Below are positions 35,946 through 43,992 of a stretch of DNA of 64,000 nucleotides, one piece after another. Position numbers and translations under genes: made by a program. Below the pieces are notes generated by a model, which saw nothing but the letters and a program-made list of their open reading frames with translations, had not been told where the DNA came from and did no database searches. Each line of letters opens with the position of its first letter. Position 1 is the first letter of the stretch. Source of the stretch: Guptibacillus hwajinpoensis (GTDB taxonomy: Bacteria; Bacillota; Bacilli; Bacillales; Guptibacillaceae); assembly GCF_005144865.1 (NCBI RefSeq), contig NZ_SWFM01000006.1, positions 62,001-126,000 on the forward strand, written 5' to 3'.

Positions 35946-35959
35946 TTTACCTAGGTAAA
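35946..35959. promoter_or_regulatory. MarR operator palindrome
   Basis: TTTACCTAGGTAAA is a perfect 14-bp palindrome located 20 bases upstream of the marR start, next to its ribosome site. Auto-repression by the MarR dimer is inferred. Confidence 0.7.
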
Positions 35960-36132
35960 TAAAACCATAAAGAGTAGTCTACAGTCGAATGGAGTGAAAG
36001 TAAAGAATAAGGTCTTTCTGTCTTCCTTCATTATTATTGCTACTATTTTCACCGTAGATAGAGGTGTGTGAAGTTCGTGCCGCTCCTATTTACCTGTTTA
36101 CTAGATTAGCTGGAAAACTTACACAATAAATC

Positions 36133-36161
36133 TTGTACGAGGTCTTAATCTAAACTATGAT
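36133..36161 (+). promoter_or_regulatory. Candidate sigma-A promoter of the diguanylate cyclase cluster
   Basis: TTGTAC (36133-36138), 17 bases, TATGAT (36156-36161), about 58 bases before the TTG start of the cyclase gene. The rest of 35960-36218 shows no other supported feature. Confidence 0.55.
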
Positions 36162-36218
36162 GAAAGTATTTAGTGATTCGACAATTTTCACTCTTTGCAT
36201 CAATAGGGGGCTTTTTAA

Positions 36219-37814
36219 TTGGAAAAATACAGGAAGAAATTCGTCTCGAATATGAAAGATAAATACGAGGAAATCAAAGCTAGAAACGAGAGCATATCAG
36301 AGAAAGAATTATATCAGTTCTTACATACGTTTAAAGGGACTGCTGGAACAGTGGGATATGGACAGGCTGCTGAAAAGGCAGAAGCTCTACTTACACAATT
36401 TGAAGTAGAAAGTGAGCGTTCATTCAGCAATGAAGAAACGATTAAGCTTCTAGAAAATGTTATGGATGAAATACTCGAGCAAGCAGCATTATATAATGGT
36501 GAAGATAAAGAGTCTGAAGTAAAAAGAATGATTATGTTAATTCATCCAAACCCAATGAATTTAATTGAGATGAAAGCCAATTTAGAAAAAGAAGGTTATC
36601 TCGTGTTTGCGGCTATGGATCTCTCAAAAGCTCACACAGCTTTATACGACATGCATCCAGATTGCATCATAGTAGATTTTCAATTGGTTGAGGCAGATGA
36701 ATTTGGAATTGCAAAAGAAATGAGAGAGAAGGCAGAATTGCAATTTATTCCATTAATTTTGACAGATTCCGAGAGCTCAATATCAAATCGAATAGAAGGT
36801 TACAATTTTGGGGCGGATGATTTTCTTGGTCATGATGTATCAATTGAAGAGTACTTATTACGGGTGAATCTTAAAATTAAGAAGCGTAAAACGGTCGTTC
36901 ATTCTGTATTAACAGATGAATTGACTGGGGCCTACAATCGCAAGTTCCTAGAAACACAACTGAATTATATGCGCTATGACCTTGTACGAAATGGTGATAA
37001 AGCTTCTCTTGCAATGTTTGATATTGACCATTTTAAATCGGTTAATGATCGTTTTGGTCACTTGATTGGAGATCAGGTACTGAAAAAACTCTCTCATTAT
37101 ATTATGAATGAGAAAAGACGTACAGATACACTTATTCGCTATGGTGGTGAAGAATTTGTCCTTATTTTACCGGATACAACTGCTACTCAGGCAGAAAAGT
37201 TTCTTAGTCGTCTTCTTAGTGGATTTCGATCCAAAACGTTTCGTGTTAAGAAGGAGACCTTTTCAGTTACATTCTCTGGAGGCGTTGTAGATATTGATTC
37301 CGTATCTTCAAATAAAGAACTACTAAATCAAGCAGATGAAGCATTGTATCGAGCAAAAGCGAATGGCCGAAATCAAATCATCGTTTATGAGAGTAATCTC
37401 GTTAATTCGAAACCAATGAAAACGATTCGTATTGCAGTGGTAGATGATGATGAAATCATGAGGACATTATTAACATCTCAACTTCAACAGTTTCAATCTG
37501 ACGGAAGATATGAAATAGAGGTAAGAAGTTATCGAGAAGGCGAAAGTTTCTTTGAAGATAGCTGGCATCAAGGAAATTCTTCATGCCTTGTATTGCTAGA
37601 TGGCATCATGCCCCGTATGGATGGAATTGAAGTACTTCGCAAACTGCGCAATGAAAGCGGTGGTCGCTATACGGTCATGATGCTGACTGGAAGGAAATCC
37701 GAGAAAGATATAGTTAAAGCTTTGGAGCTAGGTGCCGATGATTATATTACGAAGCCTTTTAGTATGGTGGAACTAGAAGCGAGAATTCGAAGGCTTATAC
37801 AGAAAATGATTTAA
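36219..37814 (+). CDS. Multidomain diguanylate cyclase (HPt, REC-like, GGDEF, REC)
   Basis: This 531-residue protein would make c-di-GMP under phosphorelay control. Domains in order: HPt (about 1-95) with phospho-accepting H36 in FLHTFKGTAG; a receiver-like domain (about 105-225) with D153 but no conserved lysine; GGDEF (about 235-390) with active site G309-G-E-E-F313 and an RxxD inhibitory site five residues upstream; and a C-terminal receiver with D461 and KPF. The start is a TTG eight bases after AGGGGG. The order, with the receiver after GGDEF, is unusual. It leads the exopolysaccharide-like cluster. Confidence 0.9.
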   Translation: MEKYRKKFVSNMKDKYEEIKARNESISEKELYQFLHTFKGTAGTVGYGQAAEKAEALLTQFEVESERSFSNEETIKLLENVMDEILEQAALYNGEDKESEVKRMIMLIHPNPMNLIEMKANLEKEGYLVFAAMDLSKAHTALYDMHPDCIIVDFQLVEADEFGIAKEMREKAELQFIPLILTDSESSISNRIEGYNFGADDFLGHDVSIEEYLLRVNLKIKKRKTVVHSVLTDELTGAYNRKFLETQLNYMRYDLVRNGDKASLAMFDIDHFKSVNDRFGHLIGDQVLKKLSHYIMNEKRRTDTLIRYGGEEFVLILPDTTATQAEKFLSRLLSGFRSKTFRVKKETFSVTFSGGVVDIDSVSSNKELLNQADEALYRAKANGRNQIIVYESNLVNSKPMKTIRIAVVDDDEIMRTLLTSQLQQFQSDGRYEIEVRSYREGESFFEDSWHQGNSSCLVLLDGIMPRMDGIEVLRKLRNESGGRYTVMMLTGRKSEKDIVKALELGADDYITKPFSMVELEARIRRLIQKMI

Positions 37815-37835
37815 GAGAAAGAGTGAGTCGGCTAT

Positions 37836-38882
37836 ATGAATGGAATATTTATAATTTTCCAAATTTCACTAATGCTTTTTATAGTCTTAAATGTGCTTTT
37901 TATTTTTCTGGTTATCCGAAAGATTCACTCTAATAAATTCGAAAGACAAAAGGAACATTGGAAGAAATACTATCTTAAACATATTGATTCAGCAATTCGC
38001 GGGAAGGAAAACCTTGTCGTCCCGGATCAGCCGTCCATGATGGATGCATTTGAAGAGGTACTTGCAAAATACTATTCTTTGATGAAAGGAAATACAGACA
38101 CTTCAATTAGGATTGAGGAGTTAGCTGAACAAGTCTTCCATAATTATTATAAAAAAAGGCTCAGACATGGTAGATGGAGTATTCGAATGAATACACTTCA
38201 TCGGATTGAAAAGTTTCGAATGGTCTCTCTAATAGAAGACTGCGTAACCATTTACAATGAGAAACGCACTAGTGACATAGAATCTATACAAATATTAAGG
38301 ATCCTCGCCAATCTTCAAGATGATCGAATATATTCCATTCTTTTAAAAGAAGAGAGAGAATTCCCAAGTTTTTATTACTTAGATCTATTTACGAGACTAG
38401 ATGAACGATTGTTTAATAAGTTCACGAAAGTCATTGAAAATTTCCCTTTAACGATTCAGTTTTCTTTAATTGAGGCAATGGGTGATCGAGGTGATTATAC
38501 CTACATTCCCACTATTGAATTCTATTTACTGTCTGAGAATGCAGAATCAAGGATTAGGGCATTAAAATCTCTAGTTAAGGTTGGTTATTTAACAGATGTT
38601 GAGAAAATAAAACCTTCTCTGCATGGGGAAACGTGGCAAGAGAGAATGATGGCTGCAAGATTAATCAAACCTCTGAGAGATAAGCGATTTATTGACGATT
38701 TGTTGCTTCTCCTTACTGATGAAAACTGGTGGGTGAGAACGACTGCAGCAGAGTCTATTATTGCTCAGCAAAACGGCCAGGAGATTTTAGAAGATGTAGC
38801 TAATACACATGTTGATCGTTTTGCCAGGGATATAGCTACTGAATGGCTTTTTAGGAAGGGGAAAAAGAGTGTCGTTCGCTAG
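37836..38882 (+). CDS. Membrane-anchored HEAT-repeat protein
   Basis: This 348-residue protein has one N-terminal membrane helix (about 5-28) and a cytoplasmic helical-repeat region; clear HEAT units include SRIRALKSLVKVGYL, WQERMMAARLIKPLRDKRFIDDLLLLL and WWVRTTAAESIIAQQNG. HEAT proteins scaffold partners. Its end overlaps the start of the glycosyltransferase gene by 14 bases, so both are probably made together and may form a membrane complex. No close functional name is known to me. Confidence 0.8.
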   Translation: MNGIFIIFQISLMLFIVLNVLFIFLVIRKIHSNKFERQKEHWKKYYLKHIDSAIRGKENLVVPDQPSMMDAFEEVLAKYYSLMKGNTDTSIRIEELAEQVFHNYYKKRLRHGRWSIRMNTLHRIEKFRMVSLIEDCVTIYNEKRTSDIESIQILRILANLQDDRIYSILLKEEREFPSFYYLDLFTRLDERLFNKFTKVIENFPLTIQFSLIEAMGDRGDYTYIPTIEFYLLSENAESRIRALKSLVKVGYLTDVEKIKPSLHGETWQERMMAARLIKPLRDKRFIDDLLLLLTDENWWVRTTAAESIIAQQNGQEILEDVANTHVDRFARDIATEWLFRKGKKSVVR

Positions 38883-40284
38883 TATTTTTTCAACACTACT
38901 AATTGTTTTTACATTTTTTGTAGCTATTTATATGGTTGGTATCATCGTATTTTATTTCATATTATTTATTATTTCAGCTCTGCAGCTTCGAAAAGAGTAT
39001 AATTTGGATCAATATGAGCCGTATGAGGAAGTAGCCCAGTCATCTTTTACAAGGCCAGTATCGATTCTTGTTCCTGCTTATAACGAAGAAGCTGGAATAG
39101 TTCCTAGTGTTCGTTCGCTTCTTAGCATTAATTATCCAGAATATGAAGTGATTGTGATTAATGATGGCTCAAAAGATAATACATTGAAGGAAATGATAGC
39201 AAACTTCGAAATGGTTAAGGTGGAGAAGGCTATTCGAAAGCAAGTAAGTTCTAATGAGATCGTACAGGTCTACCAATCGCCTATCTATGAGAATTTATAT
39301 GTGATCGACAAACTAAATGGTGGTAAGGCAGACGCTCTTAATGCAGGCATTAATGTCGCCCAATATCCTTATTTCTGTTCATTGGATGGCGACTCGATTA
39401 TTGAACGTGATGCATTTGCTAAAGTAATGAAGCCGATCATTGATTCTAAAGAAGATATTGTAGCGGTTGGTGGAAGTGTCAGGATAGCAAATGGCTGTAC
39501 AATTGAACGTGGAGAAGTGATGAAGGTTGAACTTTCGAAAAGTCCTCTTGTCATTATGCAAGTTATTGAGTATTTTAGAGCTTTCCTAATGGGGAGAATT
39601 GGTCTATCACGACACAACCTTCTATTAATTATTTCTGGTGCCTTTGGTGTATTCCATCGAGAAAGTGTTATCAAAGTAAATGGTTATAGAACGAATACAG
39701 TTGGGGAAGATATGGATCTCGTGGTCCGATTACATAAATTAATTAAAGAAGAGAAGTCGGGAAAACGAATTGTTTATGTACCTGATCCGGTTTGTTGGAC
39801 GGAAGCCCCTGAGTCTTCCAAAATTCTAAGAAGACAACGAAGTCGGTGGCATCGAGGGTTGTTTGAAAGTCTTTGGCATAATAGGAAGATGTTGTTCAAT
39901 CCGAAGTATGGTCTTGTTGGTATGATATCGATGCCATATTTCTTCATTGTAGAATTCCTAGGTCCTGTTATTGAACTGATTGGATATATCATCATGATTT
40001 TATCTCCATTTGTTGGTGGAATCTATACTTCGTTCGCACTTCTATTGTTTATGTTAGCGATTATCTATGGCTCACTTCTCTCAATGAGCGCAGTACTTCT
40101 GGAAGAATGGAGCTTAAGACGTTATCCGAAAGTAATTGACCTCGTTAGGTTGTATGTTTACTCGCTTTCCGAAGCTTTTTGGTTTAGACCATTAACAGTG
40201 TTCTGGCGAGTTGAGGGAATTATCCAGCTTATTAAAGGTAACAACAGTTGGGGAGAAATGAGTAGAAAAGGAGTTTCTAAATAA
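38869..40284 (+). CDS. Processive family 2 glycosyltransferase (polysaccharide synthase type)
   Basis: This 471-residue membrane enzyme has an N-terminal helix, a GT2 catalytic domain (SILVPAYNEEAGIVPSV, VIVINDGSKDNT, the SLDGDS metal motif, GED, and RRQRSRWHRG equivalent to QxxRW) and several C-terminal helices. This matches PgaC/IcaA, hyaluronan or cellulose synthase type enzymes that polymerise and extrude sugar chains. The start is a GTG inside the HEAT gene. Its product is probably an exopolysaccharide; c-di-GMP control is suggested by the first gene of the cluster, but no PilZ domain is seen. Confidence 0.88.
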   Translation: MSFASIFSTLLIVFTFFVAIYMVGIIVFYFILFIISALQLRKEYNLDQYEPYEEVAQSSFTRPVSILVPAYNEEAGIVPSVRSLLSINYPEYEVIVINDGSKDNTLKEMIANFEMVKVEKAIRKQVSSNEIVQVYQSPIYENLYVIDKLNGGKADALNAGINVAQYPYFCSLDGDSIIERDAFAKVMKPIIDSKEDIVAVGGSVRIANGCTIERGEVMKVELSKSPLVIMQVIEYFRAFLMGRIGLSRHNLLLIISGAFGVFHRESVIKVNGYRTNTVGEDMDLVVRLHKLIKEEKSGKRIVYVPDPVCWTEAPESSKILRRQRSRWHRGLFESLWHNRKMLFNPKYGLVGMISMPYFFIVEFLGPVIELIGYIIMILSPFVGGIYTSFALLLFMLAIIYGSLLSMSAVLLEEWSLRRYPKVIDLVRLYVYSLSEAFWFRPLTVFWRVEGIIQLIKGNNSWGEMSRKGVSK

Positions 40285-43200
40285 GTGCGTAGATGGATAA
40301 ACCGTTCAACTAGTATTGGTTTCGCTGCAGGCTTGATTGTTCTTGTATTGATCTTATGTATTCCAATCATTGTATGGAGCACTCAGGAAGAAAAGACGAG
40401 GAATGTTTTTATCATTGATAAAACAGTTCCAGACAATACGTACCGCGAGCACAAAGGCTTGACCTGGATCCTTAATTATAAGAAGTGGATAGGAGAAGAT
40501 GGTTCTCCTTATTTACCAAAAGAGGATTACGCAGGGTTCCATCCCGGGGCAGGAAAAAGTTATGACATTACTGAATTCCCTGAATCATTAGTAGGTAAGG
40601 ATTTAATTTATTTAGCAGATTCTTATGGTGTATATGAGGAAGATTTCTATGGTGCAAATTTTGACGGAGACCGTTCAGATCTCATTTACGGTGGAATGAA
40701 AGAAGAAGAAGTTAGTGTCATCTCAGAGGCTGTTCAAAAAGGTTCGACATTTATAGCTGAATTCAATGCTTTCGGTAGTCCAACAGAGAAACGAGCAAGA
40801 CAGGATCTTTCTTCTCTTTTGAACCTTGAATGGTCAGGTTGGATTGGTCGATATTTTGAAAACCTATCCAAAGGTGGAGAAGTTCCTTCTTGGGCAATAA
40901 GTAACTATGAAAAACAAACCGATGAAAAATGGAACTTCACTAAAGCGGGTCTCATTTTCGTTAATGAAGATGATTCCATTGTTGTAGTTGAAGAAGAGGA
41001 CATCGGAGAAAATACGGTGCAATTTACTTTCAATGAAGAGGGAAGAACATTGTTTCAAAACGATCTTGCAAAGGAGTCAATGTCCTATCACTATTGGTTC
41101 GATATTGTTGAACCATTGAATAGTAATGAAGTGCTTGTTGATTATACTCTTGATGTAAACAAAGAAACAGAAAAAAAGCTAGAGGATAAGGGGATTCCGC
41201 TTACTTTTCCAGCTGTCATTCATCATAATCAAACGTATTACTTTGCGGGAGATTATGCTGATCATGACTCAGACTTTGATTTCTATCAGTATAAGGGGCT
41301 ACCGACTATTAATCGTCTCCTGTTGACGGGAGATAATGAAGCGCTCGAAGCATTTTATTGGAAAATGTATATGCCATTGATGGAAGCAATTCTCCGTAAC
41401 GTCAAATCTCCAGAAGAGCAACAAGTAAAGCCATCTATTGAGGTTTATTCTGTAGACGGAGTTCAAGTTGCTGGGCATGTTGGTGAGGACAAGCTTCAGG
41501 TGTATAAAGACGGAGAATGGGAGGATCTCCTAATTAAAGGGGTGAACATGGGCATTGCCAAGCCCGGTTACTTCCCAGGAGAGACAGCGATTACAAAATC
41601 TGAGTATTTGAGATGGTTTGAACATATAGGTGAGATGAATGCGAATGCAATACGAATCTATACCATTCACCCACCAGCCTTCTATGAAGCTTTACTGGAA
41701 TATAACAGTAAAGCAGAGGAATCTTTGTATCTCTTCCATGGTGTATGGGTAGAAGAAGAGCCATTGCTTGAATCAGAGGATTCTTTTGAAGAGAAAAATA
41801 TGAAACTATTAGAAAAGGCTATTAAAGACACAGTCGATATCATTCATGGCAATGCGTCAATTAAGGAAAAGCCAGGACACGCGAGTGGAAGGTATACAGC
41901 AGACGTTTCTCCATATGTGATCGGTTGGGTACTTGGTATTGAGTGGGATCCAGAATTAGTTGTCTCGACCAACGAGAAACATGAAGGGATTGCTCAATAC
42001 AAAGGCAATTATTTGAATACAAATAGTGCGAGTCCATTTGAAATTTGGGTTGCAGAAATGATGGACGATACATTGAGTTATGAAATGGATCAATATAATT
42101 GGCAAAGACCAGTAAGCTTCTCCAATTGGGTTACAACGGACTTACTTGAGCATCCGGCAGAGCCTTCAAAAGAGGAAGACCTTGTTTCTGTTGATCCAAA
42201 TGTCATTGAACTAAATGATAATTATTACGCTGGTCAATTTGCTTCTTATCATATTTATCCTTATTATCCTGATTTCCTAAACTACGAAGAAGAGTATGTG
42301 AACTATGTTGATGAGAATGGTGAGAAGAACAATTATGCTGGCTATCTGAATTCACTTAGGAAGGTTCATAGGATGCCAGTTCTTGTTGCTGAATTTGGTG
42401 TACCCGCTTCAAGAGGAATGACGCATAGGAATGTGTACGGGATGAATCAGGGAGGTAACTCTGAAGTAGAGCAGGGACATACAGATGCAAAGCTATTTGA
42501 AAACATTGTCTCAGAGGATTATGCGGGTGGACTTGTGTTTTCCTGGCAGGATGAATGGTTTAAGCGAACCTGGAATACGATGGATTACGATAATTCCGAT
42601 CGCCGTCCATTCTGGTCAAACGATCAAACGAATGAACAGCAGTTTGGTCTGTTAAGTTTTGATCCAGGTAAAGAACTTACGATCAAGGTTGATGGGAATT
42701 TAGAGGATTGGAAAGAGGCTGAAATTAAGCCGCTTTATCAGTCAGACAGTAATGATGAGAACTTTAAGAGTTTATCTATGACAAGTGATGAGAAATATAT
42801 ATACTTCCGTCTGGATTATGAAAATATGTCAAAAGAACGTTTGGAAAAAGAAAAAACGATGTTGCTCTTTGATACGATTAGCGGCCAGGGAAGTAAACAA
42901 TTGTCTAAAAACCCTGAATTAACAACATCTTCTGGTATTGATTTTATTTTGAACCTTGCAGGAGAAAATCAATCAAGGCTCACAGTGCAAAGTCACTATG
43001 ATTCGTTTTATTACCAGTACGGTGAAGATCTTGGATTAATAAGTAAACAGGAGTATGCCAAAGAAAAGGATAATAATATTTTTCATCCAATTCGTTTGGC
43101 CCTGAATAAAGAATTAACAATACCGAATCAGGATAAGACGCTTCCTTTTGATTCTTATGAAACAGGTCTTCTCAAATATGGTAACGCTAATCCTGAGAGT

Positions 43201-43572
43201 GAAGAATATAATTCTCTTTCAGACTTTATTATCAAAGATAATTCAATCGAAATTCGACTACCGTGGGCTCTTTTCAATGTGAAGGATCCGAGTACAAAAG
43301 AAATAATGGGTGATATGTGGAACGGTGGAATAAAAACTTCTAAGAAAGCAGAAGTGTTTAAAGTAGGGGTCGTCAATTATGAAGGTGATGTTAAAGAGCC
43401 TGACGTATCCATTTCATCAATTAGTGATACAGCTCCAGAGATGAAAGACAATCTTCTTTCTATGAACCAGTTCTACGAGTTTAATTGGAAAAAGTGGACT
43501 GAACCAGATTACCACGAAAGGTTAAAACAATCGTACTATATTATGCAAGATGAGTTTGGTCGATATAAATAG
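40285..43572 (+). CDS. Large membrane-anchored TIM-barrel (glycosidase-like) protein
   Basis: This 1095-residue protein starts at a GTG immediately after the glycosyltransferase stop. One N-terminal membrane helix (about 12-33) places the rest outside. Residues about 45-400 are unassigned; about 410-795 look like a GH5/GH2-type barrel (IKGVNMGIAKPGYFPGE, NAIRIYTIHPPAFYEALLEY, IEWDPE near 552, VAEFGVPAS near 701, GLVFSWQDEWFK); about 800-1095 resemble a CBM9-like beta-sandwich (VDGNLEDWKEAEI). It may trim or process the polymer made by its neighbour. The CAZy family could not be assigned by eye. Confidence 0.75.
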   Translation: MRRWINRSTSIGFAAGLIVLVLILCIPIIVWSTQEEKTRNVFIIDKTVPDNTYREHKGLTWILNYKKWIGEDGSPYLPKEDYAGFHPGAGKSYDITEFPESLVGKDLIYLADSYGVYEEDFYGANFDGDRSDLIYGGMKEEEVSVISEAVQKGSTFIAEFNAFGSPTEKRARQDLSSLLNLEWSGWIGRYFENLSKGGEVPSWAISNYEKQTDEKWNFTKAGLIFVNEDDSIVVVEEEDIGENTVQFTFNEEGRTLFQNDLAKESMSYHYWFDIVEPLNSNEVLVDYTLDVNKETEKKLEDKGIPLTFPAVIHHNQTYYFAGDYADHDSDFDFYQYKGLPTINRLLLTGDNEALEAFYWKMYMPLMEAILRNVKSPEEQQVKPSIEVYSVDGVQVAGHVGEDKLQVYKDGEWEDLLIKGVNMGIAKPGYFPGETAITKSEYLRWFEHIGEMNANAIRIYTIHPPAFYEALLEYNSKAEESLYLFHGVWVEEEPLLESEDSFEEKNMKLLEKAIKDTVDIIHGNASIKEKPGHASGRYTADVSPYVIGWVLGIEWDPELVVSTNEKHEGIAQYKGNYLNTNSASPFEIWVAEMMDDTLSYEMDQYNWQRPVSFSNWVTTDLLEHPAEPSKEEDLVSVDPNVIELNDNYYAGQFASYHIYPYYPDFLNYEEEYVNYVDENGEKNNYAGYLNSLRKVHRMPVLVAEFGVPASRGMTHRNVYGMNQGGNSEVEQGHTDAKLFENIVSEDYAGGLVFSWQDEWFKRTWNTMDYDNSDRRPFWSNDQTNEQQFGLLSFDPGKELTIKVDGNLEDWKEAEIKPLYQSDSNDENFKSLSMTSDEKYIYFRLDYENMSKERLEKEKTMLLFDTISGQGSKQLSKNPELTTSSGIDFILNLAGENQSRLTVQSHYDSFYYQYGEDLGLISKQEYAKEKDNNIFHPIRLALNKELTIPNQDKTLPFDSYETGLLKYGNANPESEEYNSLSDFIIKDNSIEIRLPWALFNVKDPSTKEIMGDMWNGGIKTSKKAEVFKVGVVNYEGDVKEPDVSISSISDTAPEMKDNLLSMNQFYEFNWKKWTEPDYHERLKQSYYIMQDEFGRYK

Positions 43573-43600
43573 TAGAGGGGATATCCCCTCTATCATTTTT
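43573..43600 (+). terminator. Terminator between the TIM-barrel gene and the regulator genes
   Basis: TAGAGGGG and CCCCTCTA form a perfect 8-bp stem with loop ATAT (43573-43592), followed by TCATTTTT. Confidence 0.85.
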
Positions 43601-43626
43601 ATTATCAAAAGGAATGGGTGAACAGC

Positions 43627-43992
43627 ATGGCTCCAAAACTATTAGTTGCAGATGATGAAGAAATTCTACGTATGTTAATTGTAGATACGTTAGAAGATGA
43701 TGGGTACGAGATTGACGAAGCGTCTGATGGTGGGGAAGCGTACAATCTTATTCAATCAAACGATTATGATCTTGTACTCCTTGATTATATGATGCCTGAA
43801 ATGACAGGACTGGAAGTAATTAAGAAGGTTCGTGATGAGGGAAAAGAAGAAGTTAAAATAATGATGTTAACAGCGAAGGCGCAGAAGAAGGATGAAGAAG
43901 TTGCGCGACAAGCTGGTGCTAACTATTATATATCTAAACCTTTCAGTCCTGTTGAGCTTGCTGAAGTAGTAGAAGGTATTCTTAGTGAATAA
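43627..43992 (+). CDS. Stand-alone response regulator (CheY-like receiver)
   Basis: This 121-residue single receiver domain has the acid pair in ADDEE, phospho-accepting D53 (VLLDYMMPEMTG), Thr in MLTAKA and the lysine in SKPFS. It has no output domain. The ATG at 43627 is preferred over a GTG at 43618, with AAGGAATGGGTGA upstream. Its end overlaps the hybrid kinase gene by 8 bases, so the two likely exchange phosphate, possibly with the HPt domain of the cyclase at 36.2 kb. Confidence 0.9.
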   Translation: MAPKLLVADDEEILRMLIVDTLEDDGYEIDEASDGGEAYNLIQSNDYDLVLLDYMMPEMTGLEVIKKVRDEGKEEVKIMMLTAKAQKKDEEVARQAGANYYISKPFSPVELAEVVEGILSE

